A DNA stretch of 41,159 bases from an uncultured Planctomycetota bacterium (GCA_903902515.1 CAIUVD010000183.1:1-41159); one strand, 5' to 3'; shown: positions 33,201-40,390, numbered from the stretch's first letter. The notes: generated by a model not told the origin, from the sequence alone. Numbers and translations are program-made.

Positions 33201-33938
33201 CAGGCCTCGGAACCCCTGGCGGTCGATGCGGACGCCACGCCCTGGACCTACCTGGACATCCAAGGCGGTTTGCTGGGGGTCATCACCACGGTGGATGCCC
33301 AGACCTGGACGGCCCCGGTGTGGGCCATGCCTAATGCTGGGACCCTGGCAGTGGTCGTGCGTTACGCCATGATTACCGATCTTTCGGGCAACGACGTGGA
33401 ACTTGAAAATCTGGCCCTCGCCGAGGCCACCGTCACAACCACGCCGGACGGTGGTACCGGCCTCGGCAGTACCACCTCAGGTCCTGCGGTTGCGGCGGGC
33501 ACTCCGGTTCCGGCCCTCATTCCCTACCAGGGACGCTTGACCATCGATGGCGTGGCCGCGAATGGCAGCGTGAACTTGAAGTTTGCCCTGGTCGATAGCG
33601 CCGGCGTGCAGCGGTGGTCCAACGATGGCACGGCTTCGGGGGAACCCGCCGTCGGCGTCACGGCAGTGGCGACGGATGGCCTGGTGGCCACCTACCTGGG
33701 CGACACCACGGCGGGCCAGGTGGCCATCGCCCCCGGGGTCTTCCGGGCACCGGATCTGCGCCTACGGGTGTGGGTGGGCCAGGCTGGGGGCTTCACCCAG
33801 GTAAGTCCGGACCTGCGGTTGGGGGCCAGTGGCTATGCGTTGATGTCCGCCCTGGCCGGTCCCGACGCGGTGGATTCGGCCGCCATCCACGATGGTGCCA
33901 TCACGACCCAGGATGCGGCTCCGGTCACCGCGCCATGA
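27213..33938 (+). CDS. Giant delta-60 repeat / bacterial Ig-like surface protein
   Basis: A 2241-residue protein with a signal peptide (about residues 1-20). Two successive modules have the same plan. Residues about 22-410 and 806-1190 contain delta-60 repeats, beta-propeller blades read from QSDGRIVVAGVAS with LDTTFGTNGIY and ADGKIVVVGVAS with LDTTFGTGGIY. Residues about 410-800 and 1190-1580 contain Big_12-like Ig domains (VFSEEVTGFDLADLSVDNGG, ITFNEAVTGLALSDVNVTNG, FSEPVTGFDLTDLTIDNGG). More Ig-like domains run to about 2090. The last 140 residues (PYQGRLTIDGVAANGSVNLK ... LGASGYALMS ... DGAITTQDA) resemble the domain that often precedes trimeric tail-fibre-type ends. There is no CTERM tail or membrane anchor. 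It is probably a secreted adhesin or stalk/sheath component. Confidence 0.93.
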   Translation: MLSFHRQIAPLLMGIALIAAEGDPDPTFGTVRPDNSRTGAARVDVVPGGAEDALCGVIQGDGKIIVGGWATVAGNTDLTLFRLATDGSLDTGFGTGGSVIQTIGSGTDQALALALQSDGRIVVAGVASNGSDGDLVVLRYTAGGVLDTTFGTNGIYRHADGVATSSGSSVLVQADGTILIGGQVGSDAVILRLTSGGALDTTFGVMGAMRWAGDNKPFTDLKTDSQGRVLAICSMDTPRLVRLTPSGLLDSTFTPMLPNLYSYNSDRVLIPQAADGWLIGSAVLNGYSTAVVSSTGVVTPNFGTRPYYVAQPDGKLWGSTGTLSYRSLAQGTNDEAMVPVNSGVGYANNPGIGYYSDLTVSGRVYAIRTLLDAPRKRILTIGRASGYYLGSTSFSDYAQAVGAIVYDTPPVATITRVGTVGQVGSNAVLRQQIVFSEEVTGFDLADLSVDNGGSLSNLQASPTNNRTWTVDVQVPANGAATTVSVAAGAATDSLGNSNAAASLATTLAAGTPVLAISPNGSVSNLATLTFTFTFSADVVGFVASDITVSGGTAGTFSAVDARIYTLTVTPNAGPLTVSVSVPANAAATAGGIASTQATASVTSDRASPTATLALVSGQTTSGANPIPVTITFNEAVTGLALSDVNVTNGSASNLAGSGATYTIDITPAADGNITVALASGSVSDLAGNASGSGSLTFTSDRTVPVATVTALASGQVTSNALAVSWAFESLTRYPQAEDVILVNGTISGSYFYSSGGYFTITVIDRTQPFGFTIPASSMKDAAGNMAQAITRTWTIPTPAQARAKEGVPDPTFGALMPNGLRTGGVGVRVPADDQSATGAAVQTDGAVVMVGYAQITGNYDLVVTRVTVDGELDTTFGSLGLIIQPIGSGLDKAYDVALQADGKIVVVGVASNQSNETNADGVVLRYTTSGQLDTTFGTGGIYRWSNGAARTLVIQPSGRIVVAGRQANRAVLLGISSLGVTDSTFGVAGTVIGAENQQFVTLAGDDLGRLVATDNVYRRGVLRCDVNGQVDAGFAPIMDASNYNGATTLVPRDGGGWLFSSYYPSGTSAGPSPEVNVQGDVLNTSIGSRPYAVAQPDGRLWGGWDGSLFLSRLDGALDDSVSDGSTNGQVSTPLVGWSGTSVPQANISSRRLVMDVPRGRLLTIGFASYYSVGGVYHNGYAMAVGATVIDAAPTVSMTSMGSVGTSGSNALQRFRIVFSEPVTGFDLTDLTIDNGGTLNNLQPLGSRSYTVDAAVPMNGAVTTLTLASSAVTDSTGNTNASATVTTSVTGGTPVLAITPNGLTTGAGSITATFTFSVPVTGFDVADITVVGATKGSLTAVDAQTSTLSLFPTGGTITVTVPSGAAQASGILSTAATATIISDRAPPTLDISLVRGGTAAAGSPVPVRLSFNEPVTGFSLASVTVTNGTASNLQGSGASYTIDVAPLLAGTVAVTVAAGAAVDGAGNVSGGGTFSFASDPAGPVVTVTSAASGAVPSPQVPVYMSYGENLVEYPRSADVVLVNATLVGSTSFGQTQCSFSVQAIDPAQAFGFSIPASRFRDAAGNRATTSVARTWTVLTQPTLTVGASGLLLAQEKDFILRLAFDRGVSGLEVTDLVAPGVTLGTPTGGPEIWNIPASVTADGTFTISLPSAVVTPTNRDGSWTVTVATQTPVVQLPGVPASGAYVPGPVTVNWQVIATGGSLAESALILTNASSSAFSSSGRNGTVRIAPADPSLPFGVTIPAGIWTGASGLTNAAVTRQWTLDAIPAQVLFTPVGGAVVPMAATITFTLTPTEPLFVGLVPLLVDQLGLSCAGGTVTSTTLEAGSALTVVVTREPGRSAVTLGVTGMSRLGGAVVDRAGTALVPGSARVILDDGQAPVLVSQDPPTSLASSELMPVSFRFSEDLEDGPAVTDSLEDLVTVTGASLASARWSGPDLRLQLAARTAATITVTVAAGAGQDLTGLPTPAVSGTWSIDSVPPTITGTLVGSGQQFTLTIQASEPLAVDADATPWTYLDIQGGLLGVITTVDAQTWTAPVWAMPNAGTLAVVVRYAMITDLSGNDVELENLALAEATVTTTPDGGTGLGSTTSGPAVAAGTPVPALIPYQGRLTIDGVAANGSVNLKFALVDSAGVQRWSNDGTASGEPAVGVTAVATDGLVATYLGDTTAGQVAIAPGVFRAPDLRLRVWVGQAGGFTQVSPDLRLGASGYALMSALAGPDAVDSAAIHDGAITTQDAAPVTAP

Positions 33939-35497
33939 TCCAGCGCCTGATCCTCATGATGGCGTTGGTCCTGTCGGCCCTGCCGTCGGCAGAGATCGTC
34001 CTGGAGGGCGCATGCCTCCCCATCCAACGGTCTGCGGCTGGGGGCGTCGCCCTCCTGAGCACCGTGACCCCGGCGGCTGGTGTACAGGTCTCGGGTGGGG
34101 TACGGCTTCAGGCCTATGCCCCACCGGCTCCGCGCTCCGTCGACACGGATCCGCCGCGTCTGACCCTGGTGCTGTCGGCCACGCGGTTGCAGGTGGGCGA
34201 ATCCCTGACCGTCACGGTCTCCTCCTCGGAAGTTCTGGCGGATTGGGATTCCTCGTGGTTGGCGTCGGCCCTGCCTGCGGACGCTTTTGAGCCGGAGGCA
34301 TCCACGTCGGGTACCTCCCAACCAGGGGTGGTGTTGACCGCCTCCTACAAGGCCCTGCGAACGGGAACTTTTCCGGTGGCGATTCCCGCCGGGGCCGGAG
34401 TCGACGCCGGGGCCAACCCCAGTCCGGCCGTGGCCAGCGTCACCGTGACCGTGATTCCCTCGTCCCAGCCCGAGCCCATGACCCTGGTGGCGCCAGCGTC
34501 GGCGGTGGTCGGGCAACCCTTGGTGGTCCTCGCCATCGATGGCTATGGAACCACCACCCTGACCGCCGATGGTCGGGCGATTGCTGCGGTCCGCATGACT
34601 CCGGCGGATCGCGACCTCGACGGAGATGGGGACTATGACCCGTCGACCGCCTTCCTGGTCACGCCCTCCTCGGCCGGGACCCTGACCTTGGCCGCCGTGT
34701 CCGGGATTTCTGGGGCCACCCGCACACTGACCGTGACGGCCCCGGTGGCGGCTCCGGTCGATCTGGCCGTCGGCAATGCTGCCGCAGTCCCCGTATCCCG
34801 GGGCCGGGAAACCCGGTTTTTCTCGGTCTGCATGGGCTCCCGCGAGGCCGTGGCTCGCCTGTTAGGACGCTTGGCGGCGGTCGACGACGACCGCCGCCTG
34901 CGGATCTTCGCCTGGGATGCCGTGGCCCAAGCCATGCGGGATCTGCCCGACGGTGCACCGGTCTCCCCAGGGGATGGCCTGTTCATCGCCACCCGCGATG
35001 ACCTTGATCTGAATTTTGATGGTGGCGCCCTGCCCGAGGCGGAGGCCACCATGACCCTCTTACCGGGGTGGAATTTCGTTGGCCTGCCGGCGATGACCGA
35101 CGCCACGGGGACGGTCATCGGATCCATCGACCTCGAAGACCTTTCCCTCCAGGACGCCTTTGGCCATGCCGTGGCGGGGGATGCCCGACGGGCGGTAATC
35201 GGTGACGTCGTGTACCTGTGGAACGGAGCGGCCTATGAGCGAGTCACCACCCTAACCCTGGGTCGCGGGTACTGGATTGCCAATCGGGATGCGGACGGCG
35301 GCAGTTATGCCCTGCGCCGCACCCCGGGATCCGCAGGCCGTCAACGGCACATCGTGGCCCGGAACCTGCCGCCACTCCCCGTGCCGGCCTCGTCGTCGGG
35401 GACCGATTCGGTCAGTTCGGGTTCCGGCTGTGGTGCCGGCCTTGGTTTGGCGGCACTGTTCGGGCTCCTGGTCCTGGCGAGGCGGCAGCGTCGATGA
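33935..35497 (+). CDS. Secreted protein with Ig-like region and Cys-containing CTERM sorting tail
   Basis: A 520-residue protein starting with a signal peptide (MIQRLILMMALVLSALPSAE) and overlapping the giant gene as ATGA. The N-terminal half has Ig-like strands (LVLSATRLQVGESLTVTVSS). The C-terminal third carries a domain with LLPGWNFVGLPAM and LGRGYWIANRDADGG, seen in many secreted proteins as a closing module. The end is a tripartite sorting signal: Ser/Gly-rich with one Cys (SSGSGCGAG), a hydrophobic helix (LGLAALFGLLVLA) and a basic tail (RRQRR). GlyGly-CTERM and related signals with Cys are processed by rhomboid-like or other dedicated proteases, and the protein ends up cell-surface linked. 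No such sortase is in the window. Confidence 0.88.
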   Translation: MIQRLILMMALVLSALPSAEIVLEGACLPIQRSAAGGVALLSTVTPAAGVQVSGGVRLQAYAPPAPRSVDTDPPRLTLVLSATRLQVGESLTVTVSSSEVLADWDSSWLASALPADAFEPEASTSGTSQPGVVLTASYKALRTGTFPVAIPAGAGVDAGANPSPAVASVTVTVIPSSQPEPMTLVAPASAVVGQPLVVLAIDGYGTTTLTADGRAIAAVRMTPADRDLDGDGDYDPSTAFLVTPSSAGTLTLAAVSGISGATRTLTVTAPVAAPVDLAVGNAAAVPVSRGRETRFFSVCMGSREAVARLLGRLAAVDDDRRLRIFAWDAVAQAMRDLPDGAPVSPGDGLFIATRDDLDLNFDGGALPEAEATMTLLPGWNFVGLPAMTDATGTVIGSIDLEDLSLQDAFGHAVAGDARRAVIGDVVYLWNGAAYERVTTLTLGRGYWIANRDADGGSYALRRTPGSAGRQRHIVARNLPPLPVPASSSGTDSVSSGSGCGAGLGLAALFGLLVLARRQRR

Positions 35498-36624
35498 GGG
35501 CCTTCCTGCAGCTCGTCGTGGTGGCTAGCGCTGCCCTGGGAGCCGCCGAAGGCCCGCCCCCGGTCCCGGATCCCATTGGCCTGGGGGAACGTCTGGCCCT
35601 CATCGACCACCTGCGGGAGGAGTATCGCCTGACGCCCGAGCCCGGTTGGTCCCTGGAGGATCTGCGCGCCGCCCACCTACGGGCCTGGCGGGCCGCCAAG
35701 GGCCTCGACGTCGAGGAGGCCCGGGCCACGGAAGCCGCCGTGCAGACCCGTGAGGAAACCGATCGCCTGCGTCGGCGCCTGGCGGACCGTTTCCACCAGG
35801 AAGCGGATCCTGGGCTCGACCTCGCCAGCTTGAAGGCCCTCCTGGCCCGGCTGGAAGCCGAGAAGGCAGCCAAAGATACCGCCCATATCGAAGCGCGCCT
35901 GCGGGCCCCGGATCCTGAACCCTCCGAACGCCGACTGGCCCGAGCGCCGACGCCTCCCCCCGCCCAGGAAGCTGCGCCGGAAGCCCCAGCCCTCCGGCCC
36001 TCGGCCACTCTGCGGGTCCAGAGCCTGGACTTCCGCGCCCCGGGCGTCCGCCACTGTCGGTACTTCGTGGGCCCGCGGCCCCTGCTCGGGATCCAATTTG
36101 GCGAGGAACGCGGCCGCGAGTTCCAGGGCGTCTTCGAATACCTCGCCACCACCCTGGCCTCCAGCACCAACGGCCCCCGGTCGGCGATCATCCTCCTTGG
36201 CCATGGCAGCGGAGCCTCTATCGCCGGGGAGGCCATCGACGCCCACCTCCGCCGGTGGAAGGAATTTTACGAAACCCTGGGCGGTACCCGGCCCGCGGCC
36301 CCGGTGGAGTGCCTGGTGATTGCCTCCTGCTCCCGGGGTAGCCCGGTGCAGATGGGCGAAATCCGTGATGGCCTCGGCTATTACCCGACCTGGCGGGTGG
36401 CCACCGCCGATCGCACCTACGCCAACGCCCTGACGGTGATTGCCGCTTTTGCGGGTGCCGTCGGCAATGCCGACGACCCGCCCTTCCGGGGGATTTATCG
36501 CTGGGGCAAGGGCGAGGCCTCGCCCGCCAGCATCGCCGAGGTCGGCCGCGACGGAGCCCGGGGCAACCTGCGGTATTACGATATTGCCTACGACCAGGGC
36601 CGGATCAGCGCCGCCGAGCGGTGA
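35494..36624 (+). CDS. Secreted protein with caspase/CHAT-like (clan CD) His-Cys pair
   Basis: A 376-residue protein that overlaps the preceding gene as ATGA. It has a signal peptide (MRAFLQLVVVASAALGAAEG), a charged helical region at about 30-140 likely to form a coiled coil, a Pro/Ala linker, then a domain of about 220 residues. That domain has a hydrophobic strand ending in His-Gly (SAIILLGHGSG, His237) and, 42 residues later, a strand ending in Ala-Ser-Cys (CLVIASCSRGS, Cys279). This pairing of strand-HG and strand-xxC is the signature of clan CD cysteine peptidases (caspases, CHAT, gingipains, clostripain). Activity is an inference from two motifs only. As the last gene of the operon it could process the surface proteins encoded upstream. 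Confidence 0.78.
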   Translation: MRAFLQLVVVASAALGAAEGPPPVPDPIGLGERLALIDHLREEYRLTPEPGWSLEDLRAAHLRAWRAAKGLDVEEARATEAAVQTREETDRLRRRLADRFHQEADPGLDLASLKALLARLEAEKAAKDTAHIEARLRAPDPEPSERRLARAPTPPPAQEAAPEAPALRPSATLRVQSLDFRAPGVRHCRYFVGPRPLLGIQFGEERGREFQGVFEYLATTLASSTNGPRSAIILLGHGSGASIAGEAIDAHLRRWKEFYETLGGTRPAAPVECLVIASCSRGSPVQMGEIRDGLGYYPTWRVATADRTYANALTVIAAFAGAVGNADDPPFRGIYRWGKGEASPASIAEVGRDGARGNLRYYDIAYDQGRISAAER

Positions 36625-36628
36625 GGTC

Positions 36629-37696
36629 CTAGTGGCGGACCAGGTAGGGGTCCGCGAGGGTCACGTGGTCGCCGATGTCGTATCGCTCCCCCAGGCCCAC
36701 CGTCAGGGTCAGGGTCTGGACGCCCGTCAGGTCGAGGTCGAGGGCCCGGGGGGCATCGCCCCCACGCAGGCGGGGCTCCTGCCACCGCACCTGACCGTCC
36801 GCCACCAGGGCCACCGTCGCATCACCTTCCGGGGCCACTAAATCGGCAATCCCGATCAGGCTCCGCAGGCGGACGTAGGCCCCGCCAAGGTTCCAGCGGA
36901 TAGTCGCCGCGCTGTGCACACTGACGCCGGTCGCATAACGCTGCCCGCCGAGCCGCAGGGGCCCGCCATCCAGGTCCGTATCCCGCTTCCAGGGCCAGAC
37001 GATGCCGAAGGCACCCTCGTCGCGCACCTCCTGGGGGGCCAGGGCCGACAGCCATTGGCGACGGGGCCCATCCACCACCAGCGTCCCGGTCGTCAGGGTC
37101 ACCACCGAACCCCCCAGGGCCAGGGCGAGGCCCGCCGGAGTCGCCTGCAGGCGGACCGGGGGGCGGTCCTCGGCCAGGGTCACCAGCAGGGCCGGAAGCC
37201 GGGGGGGCACGTCGGCCACCCGGATGGACGCCACCGGGATGTCGGCCACGGGCACGGCAATGGGATCGGGGTCCAGGCTGGTACGGATCGTCAACATCCC
37301 ATCCGGGGACAGGCCCGTGATCTGGCCCTCCACCGGGCCACCGCCCAAAACAACCCGGTCTTGGGAGGCCGATGGTGGGTCCACGGGGCCCCAGCCGCGC
37401 ACCTGGCCCAGGGGAACGCTTACAATCCCCAGGGGGCCCTCGATGCGTAACACATCTTTTTCACGGGCTCCCAGCCGGGTGGCGGGAATCCAGGAACCGT
37501 CGGCCAGCCACACGCCCAGACCGGCCTTGGGGGGATCCAGGGGGCCCAACACGATGCGGTCGAGGTCGGCCAAGGGCAGGCTCGCCAGAACCGCCGGATC
37601 CGTCAGGGTTTGGTCCCGCTGGGTGCCATCCAACAGGGTCACGGTCGCCGCCGGTAGGGCGGCACCCACCAGCAGCAGGGCGGCCACACCGCGCAT
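36629..37696 (-). CDS. Secreted NPCBM-domain protein
   Basis: A 355-residue protein with a signal peptide (MRGVAALLLVGAALPAA). Residues about 20-200 are beta-rich with repeated short units (VTLLDGTQRDQTL, VWLADGSWIPATRL, VVLGGGPVEGQITGL), probably a series of small barrels. Residues about 235-355 match the NPCBM/NEW2 carbohydrate-binding module: GGQRYATGVSVHSAATIRWN, LRSLIGIAD, VALVADGQVRW and LDLTGVQTLTLTV, where the module typically reads as a circularly arranged jelly roll. NPCBM modules bind galactose-type or related glycans. Its start lies 2 bp after the STAS gene stop, so the two are transcribed together, although one product is secreted and the other cytoplasmic. It converges with the clan CD-like gene with a gap of 4 bp. 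Confidence 0.87.
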   Translation of the reverse strand: MRGVAALLLVGAALPAATVTLLDGTQRDQTLTDPAVLASLPLADLDRIVLGPLDPPKAGLGVWLADGSWIPATRLGAREKDVLRIEGPLGIVSVPLGQVRGWGPVDPPSASQDRVVLGGGPVEGQITGLSPDGMLTIRTSLDPDPIAVPVADIPVASIRVADVPPRLPALLVTLAEDRPPVRLQATPAGLALALGGSVVTLTTGTLVVDGPRRQWLSALAPQEVRDEGAFGIVWPWKRDTDLDGGPLRLGGQRYATGVSVHSAATIRWNLGGAYVRLRSLIGIADLVAPEGDATVALVADGQVRWQEPRLRGGDAPRALDLDLTGVQTLTLTVGLGERYDIGDHVTLADPYLVRH

Positions 37697-37698
37697 GG

Positions 37699-38058
37699 TC
37701 AGACCAGGGCCGCCACCGCGTCGGCGCGGGTTTTATAAATCGGGAACACCTTATCGAAACGGGTCAGGGCGAAAATTTCTTCGAGGGCCGGCGATTCGAT
37801 GCCCGTCAGGGCCAAACGCCCCCCCGCCTGCTGGGCCAGGCGCAGCTTCTGGACCAGGGGCCCCAGGCATGACGAGTCGAGGGTCGGAACCCCCGTGAGG
37901 TCAATGACCAAGCGCAGGGAACCGGCGGTCGCATCAAGAAAGGTGGTGGCGAAATAGTGCCGAACCAGGTCCAGATCCACCGGACCCTGGTCGTGGTGGC
38001 GAAACGACAGCACCTGAACGCCGCCTTCATCTGTGATCGTCGGCTGGTAGAGCTGCAT
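37699..38058 (-). CDS. STAS-domain protein (anti-sigma factor antagonist type)
   Basis: A 119-residue protein that is a single STAS domain: VQVLSFRHHDQ, RLVIDLTGVPTLDSSCLGPL, then the helix QKLRLAQQAGG and the strand RLALTGI. The Ser pair in LDSSCLG occupies the position phosphorylated by anti-sigma kinases in SpoIIAA-like proteins. No kinase or sigma factor is adjacent. It diverges from cheX, with 73 bp between the starts, so the pair may belong to one signalling unit. The ATG at 38058 fits the domain; the frame is open upstream through the cheX region but that part is antisense. It is cotranscribed with the NPCBM gene. Confidence 0.9.
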   Translation of the reverse strand: MQLYQPTITDEGGVQVLSFRHHDQGPVDLDLVRHYFATTFLDATAGSLRLVIDLTGVPTLDSSCLGPLVQKLRLAQQAGGRLALTGIESPALEEIFALTRFDKVFPIYKTRADAVAALV

Positions 38059-38131
38059 GGTGGCCGATGGTCCGTTGGCAGAGCCCAAGGCAACGGCCTT
38101 TCCCTGTCGCCAAAACCCCCACCATGGCATC

Positions 38132-38635
38132 ATGGCAAAAACGGTCGACGCGAACCTGCTCAATCCCTTCCTGACGGCAACGCTGGAATGCATGCAGATC
38201 ATGGCCGGGCTCCTCCCCGAGCGGAAACGGTTGTTCATTAAGACCACCACCCAGATGCACGGGGACGTGGCGGGAGTCATCGGCATGACCAACGGCCTGG
38301 TTGGCAGCTGCGTGGTCAGCTTCCCCGAGCCCCTGGCCCGGCGGATCATCGCCAAACTGATGATGGAGGACGATCCCGCCAAGTTGACCAAGGAGATGGT
38401 CCTCGATGGGGTCGGTGAAATCGCCAACATGGTCGGCGGTGGGGCCAAACGGAAACTGGCCTCCGGCAACTGCCGCTTCGACATCAGCACGCCAACCGTC
38501 CTCTACGGCAAACCGATCCAGCTCTACAACCCCCCCGACACCATCTCCATCGCCGCCGAGTTCACCGTCCACCCCGACTGGCCGGAAACCTTCCTCTTTG
38601 AATTGGCGACGAAGCTGGTGGAAAAGAAGGCCTGA
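38132..38635 (+). CDS. cheX: CheX-type chemotaxis phosphatase
   Basis: A 167-residue protein of the CheC/CheX/FliY fold. It contains the single phosphatase signature ExxN (GEIANMVGG, Glu96 and Asn99), as CheX does, where CheC has two such sites. The C-terminal part (KPIQLYNPPDTISIAAEFTV) completes the fold. CheX dephosphorylates CheY-P, or other response-regulator receiver domains, in the cytoplasm. No chemotaxis kinase, receptor or flagellar gene is in the window, so it may serve a different receiver domain, for example one linked to twitching motility. The ATG at 38132 was chosen because MAKTVDANLLNPFL is the usual kind of N-terminus. Its stop overlaps the next gene's start (TGATG). Confidence 0.92.
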   Translation: MAKTVDANLLNPFLTATLECMQIMAGLLPERKRLFIKTTTQMHGDVAGVIGMTNGLVGSCVVSFPEPLARRIIAKLMMEDDPAKLTKEMVLDGVGEIANMVGGGAKRKLASGNCRFDISTPTVLYGKPIQLYNPPDTISIAAEFTVHPDWPETFLFELATKLVEKKA

Positions 38636-39294
38636 TGCACGCCCTCTACCTGCACGGTTTCGGTTCCGGCCCCAAGACCGCCAAGGGCTTAGCCCTCGGC
38701 CAACGCCTCGCCCCGCGTCTGACCACCTACGGCATCCCCGATCTTGAGGGCGGCGATTTCCCCGGCCTGACCATGGACCGGATCCTCGACCGCACGGAAG
38801 CCGCCCTGCGGGCTTTACCGGATGACGGCCGCCCCTGCCTCCTGATGGGCTCGTCCCTCGGTGGCTACACCGCCGCGCTCCTGGCGGCCCAGGGCCGGGC
38901 CCATCGCGTGGGCGCGCTGCTGCTGATCGCCCCCGCCTTCGGTTTCACCACCCGCTGGGCCACCCGCCTCGGCACCGAGGGCGTAGCCCGCTGGCGGCGG
39001 GACGGGGCCCTGCCCTTCTACCACTACGCCCACGAGCGCGAATTGCCCCTCGGCGTGGCCTTCCTCGATTCCTGCGAACGCCTCCCCGAATTTCCCGGCC
39101 CCGCCGGGGTGCCGGTGGCGGTCATCCACGGTCGTCAGGATGAGACGGTGGACCACCGCGTCAGCGTCCACTACGCCGCCAGCCACGAGCAGGTGGAGTT
39201 GCATCTCCTCCAGGGCGACCACCGCCTGGGGGAACCCCGCCACGAAGCCCTGATCGGTTGGGCTGCCGAGGACCTCCTCGACCGCCTGGGATGA
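38635..39294 (+). CDS. YqiA/YcfP-type alpha/beta hydrolase (esterase)
   Basis: A 219-residue compact alpha/beta hydrolase. The N-terminus has [14 protein letters not shown] (oxyanion region). The nucleophile elbow is [14 protein letters not shown], the acid lies in [11 protein letters not shown], and the catalytic His is in QGDHRLGE. Family members are small cytoplasmic esterases with short-chain acyl or thioester activity; the natural substrate is unknown. The start codon shares its A with the cheX stop (TGATG) and the stop overlaps the gluQ start (ATGA), so all three genes form a translationally coupled operon. Confidence 0.9.
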   Translation: MHALYLHGFGSGPKTAKGLALGQRLAPRLTTYGIPDLEGGDFPGLTMDRILDRTEAALRALPDDGRPCLLMGSSLGGYTAALLAAQGRAHRVGALLLIAPAFGFTTRWATRLGTEGVARWRRDGALPFYHYAHERELPLGVAFLDSCERLPEFPGPAGVPVAVIHGRQDETVDHRVSVHYAASHEQVELHLLQGDHRLGEPRHEALIGWAAEDLLDRLG

Positions 39295-40199
39295 GCGCCG
39301 GCCGTTTCGCCCCCTCGACCACCGGCCCGGCCCACCCGGGGACCCTCCTGGCGGCCCTGCTGTGCTGGCTTGATGCCCGTTCCCGGGGCCTGCGGGTGAT
39401 CCTCCGGCTGGAAGACCTCGACCCCGAACGTTGCCGCCCCGAGCACGCCGAGGCGATGGTCCGCGACCTCGCCTGGCTCGGCCTCGACTGGGACGCCATT
39501 GAAACCCAGTCAGACCACCACGAACGCCACACCGCCGCCCTCGACGCCCTGGCCGCCGCCGGCCGCCTCTACCCCTGCACCGCCAGCCGGAAAGAGCTGG
39601 CGGGCGGCCGCCGGGCCCCGGACGGCGGCTGGGCCTACGACAACCGGGGCCGGGGCACCCCGCTTCCCCCGGGCGGTTGGCGCGCCTGTCCCCTGCCTCT
39701 ACGGGTCCGGCTTGATGACGGCGTTGAATATCCCATTGATGAAGGTGGCCTCGACCTGGCGGGAAATCCCGCCGAAGCCTTTGGCGACCCGGTGGTCCGC
39801 CGCCGCGACGGGGCCGTGGCCTATCACTTGGCGTGTGTCGTCGACGATGCCGCCAGCGGCGTGACCCGCGTGGTCCGTGGCCGGGACATCGCCCCCAGCA
39901 CGATGATCCAAACCGGTCTCCAACGGCTCCTGGGCCTGCCCGCACCGGTCTACCGCCACCACCTGCTGCTGCTCGATGGCGAGCGTAAACACAGTAAATT
40001 GCACGGCGCGGTCAGCGCGGCCCTCCTTCGCCATCACTACGCAGCCGAGGCGCTGTGCGGCATCCTGGCCCAGGCATCGGGCCTACGACCGACCCACGCA
40101 CCCTGTCGCCCGGCGGACCTCCTCCCCGGATTCCACGGCCCCACCGGCCCGGACGTCGTGATGACCTGGGATGGCCATAAACTGAGCCCTCAGGAGTGA
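39291..40199 (+). CDS. gluQ: Glutamyl-Q tRNA(Asp) synthetase
   Basis: A 302-residue class I synthetase catalytic core without an anticodon-binding domain, as expected of GluQRS. The HIGH-type motif is [26 protein letters not shown] follows, and the KMSKS counterpart is [10 protein letters not shown]. GluQRS transfers glutamate to the queuosine at position 34 of tRNA(Asp). The usual zinc site has the pattern Cys-X-Cys, then Tyr and Cys; here only [10 protein letters not shown] is seen, with the second Cys replaced by Ala and no later Cys in the loop, so zinc binding appears lost. The start overlaps the hydrolase stop as ATGA. A 7-T run follows the stop codon (40201-40207), flanked by GTGAC and GTCAC. 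Confidence 0.94.
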   Translation: MSAGRFAPSTTGPAHPGTLLAALLCWLDARSRGLRVILRLEDLDPERCRPEHAEAMVRDLAWLGLDWDAIETQSDHHERHTAALDALAAAGRLYPCTASRKELAGGRRAPDGGWAYDNRGRGTPLPPGGWRACPLPLRVRLDDGVEYPIDEGGLDLAGNPAEAFGDPVVRRRDGAVAYHLACVVDDAASGVTRVVRGRDIAPSTMIQTGLQRLLGLPAPVYRHHLLLLDGERKHSKLHGAVSAALLRHHYAAEALCGILAQASGLRPTHAPCRPADLLPGFHGPTGPDVVMTWDGHKLSPQE

Positions 40200-40378
40200 C
40201 TTTTTTTGTCACATCGTGCCGATTTTTGGCGTTTCAATCGCATCGTTCTGGTTAAACATTACAATTCCGACCCAACGAAGCGCCTCTCAGGATCCCCCCT
40301 ACGGGAAAATCCCCCCTTTCGCCGTTGGCATTCCTACGACATAGTAACCCACAACACCGTACGCTTCCCAACTGAAGC

Positions 40379-40383
40379 AGGAG
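40379..40383 (+). promoter_or_regulatory. Strong ribosome binding site of the pilin-like gene
   Basis: AGGAG, 7 bp before the ATG at 40391. This is the clearest Shine-Dalgarno sequence in the window and suggests a highly translated product. Confidence 0.7.
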
Positions 40384-40390
40384 TCTCCTT

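Noticed and set aside
40196-40212. GTGAC-T7-GTCAC after gluQ as a terminator
   Set aside because: The stem is 5 bp and the T-run forms the loop instead of following the stem, so it does not fit a factor-independent terminator. A CTGAG/CTCAG stem just upstream has too short a loop.
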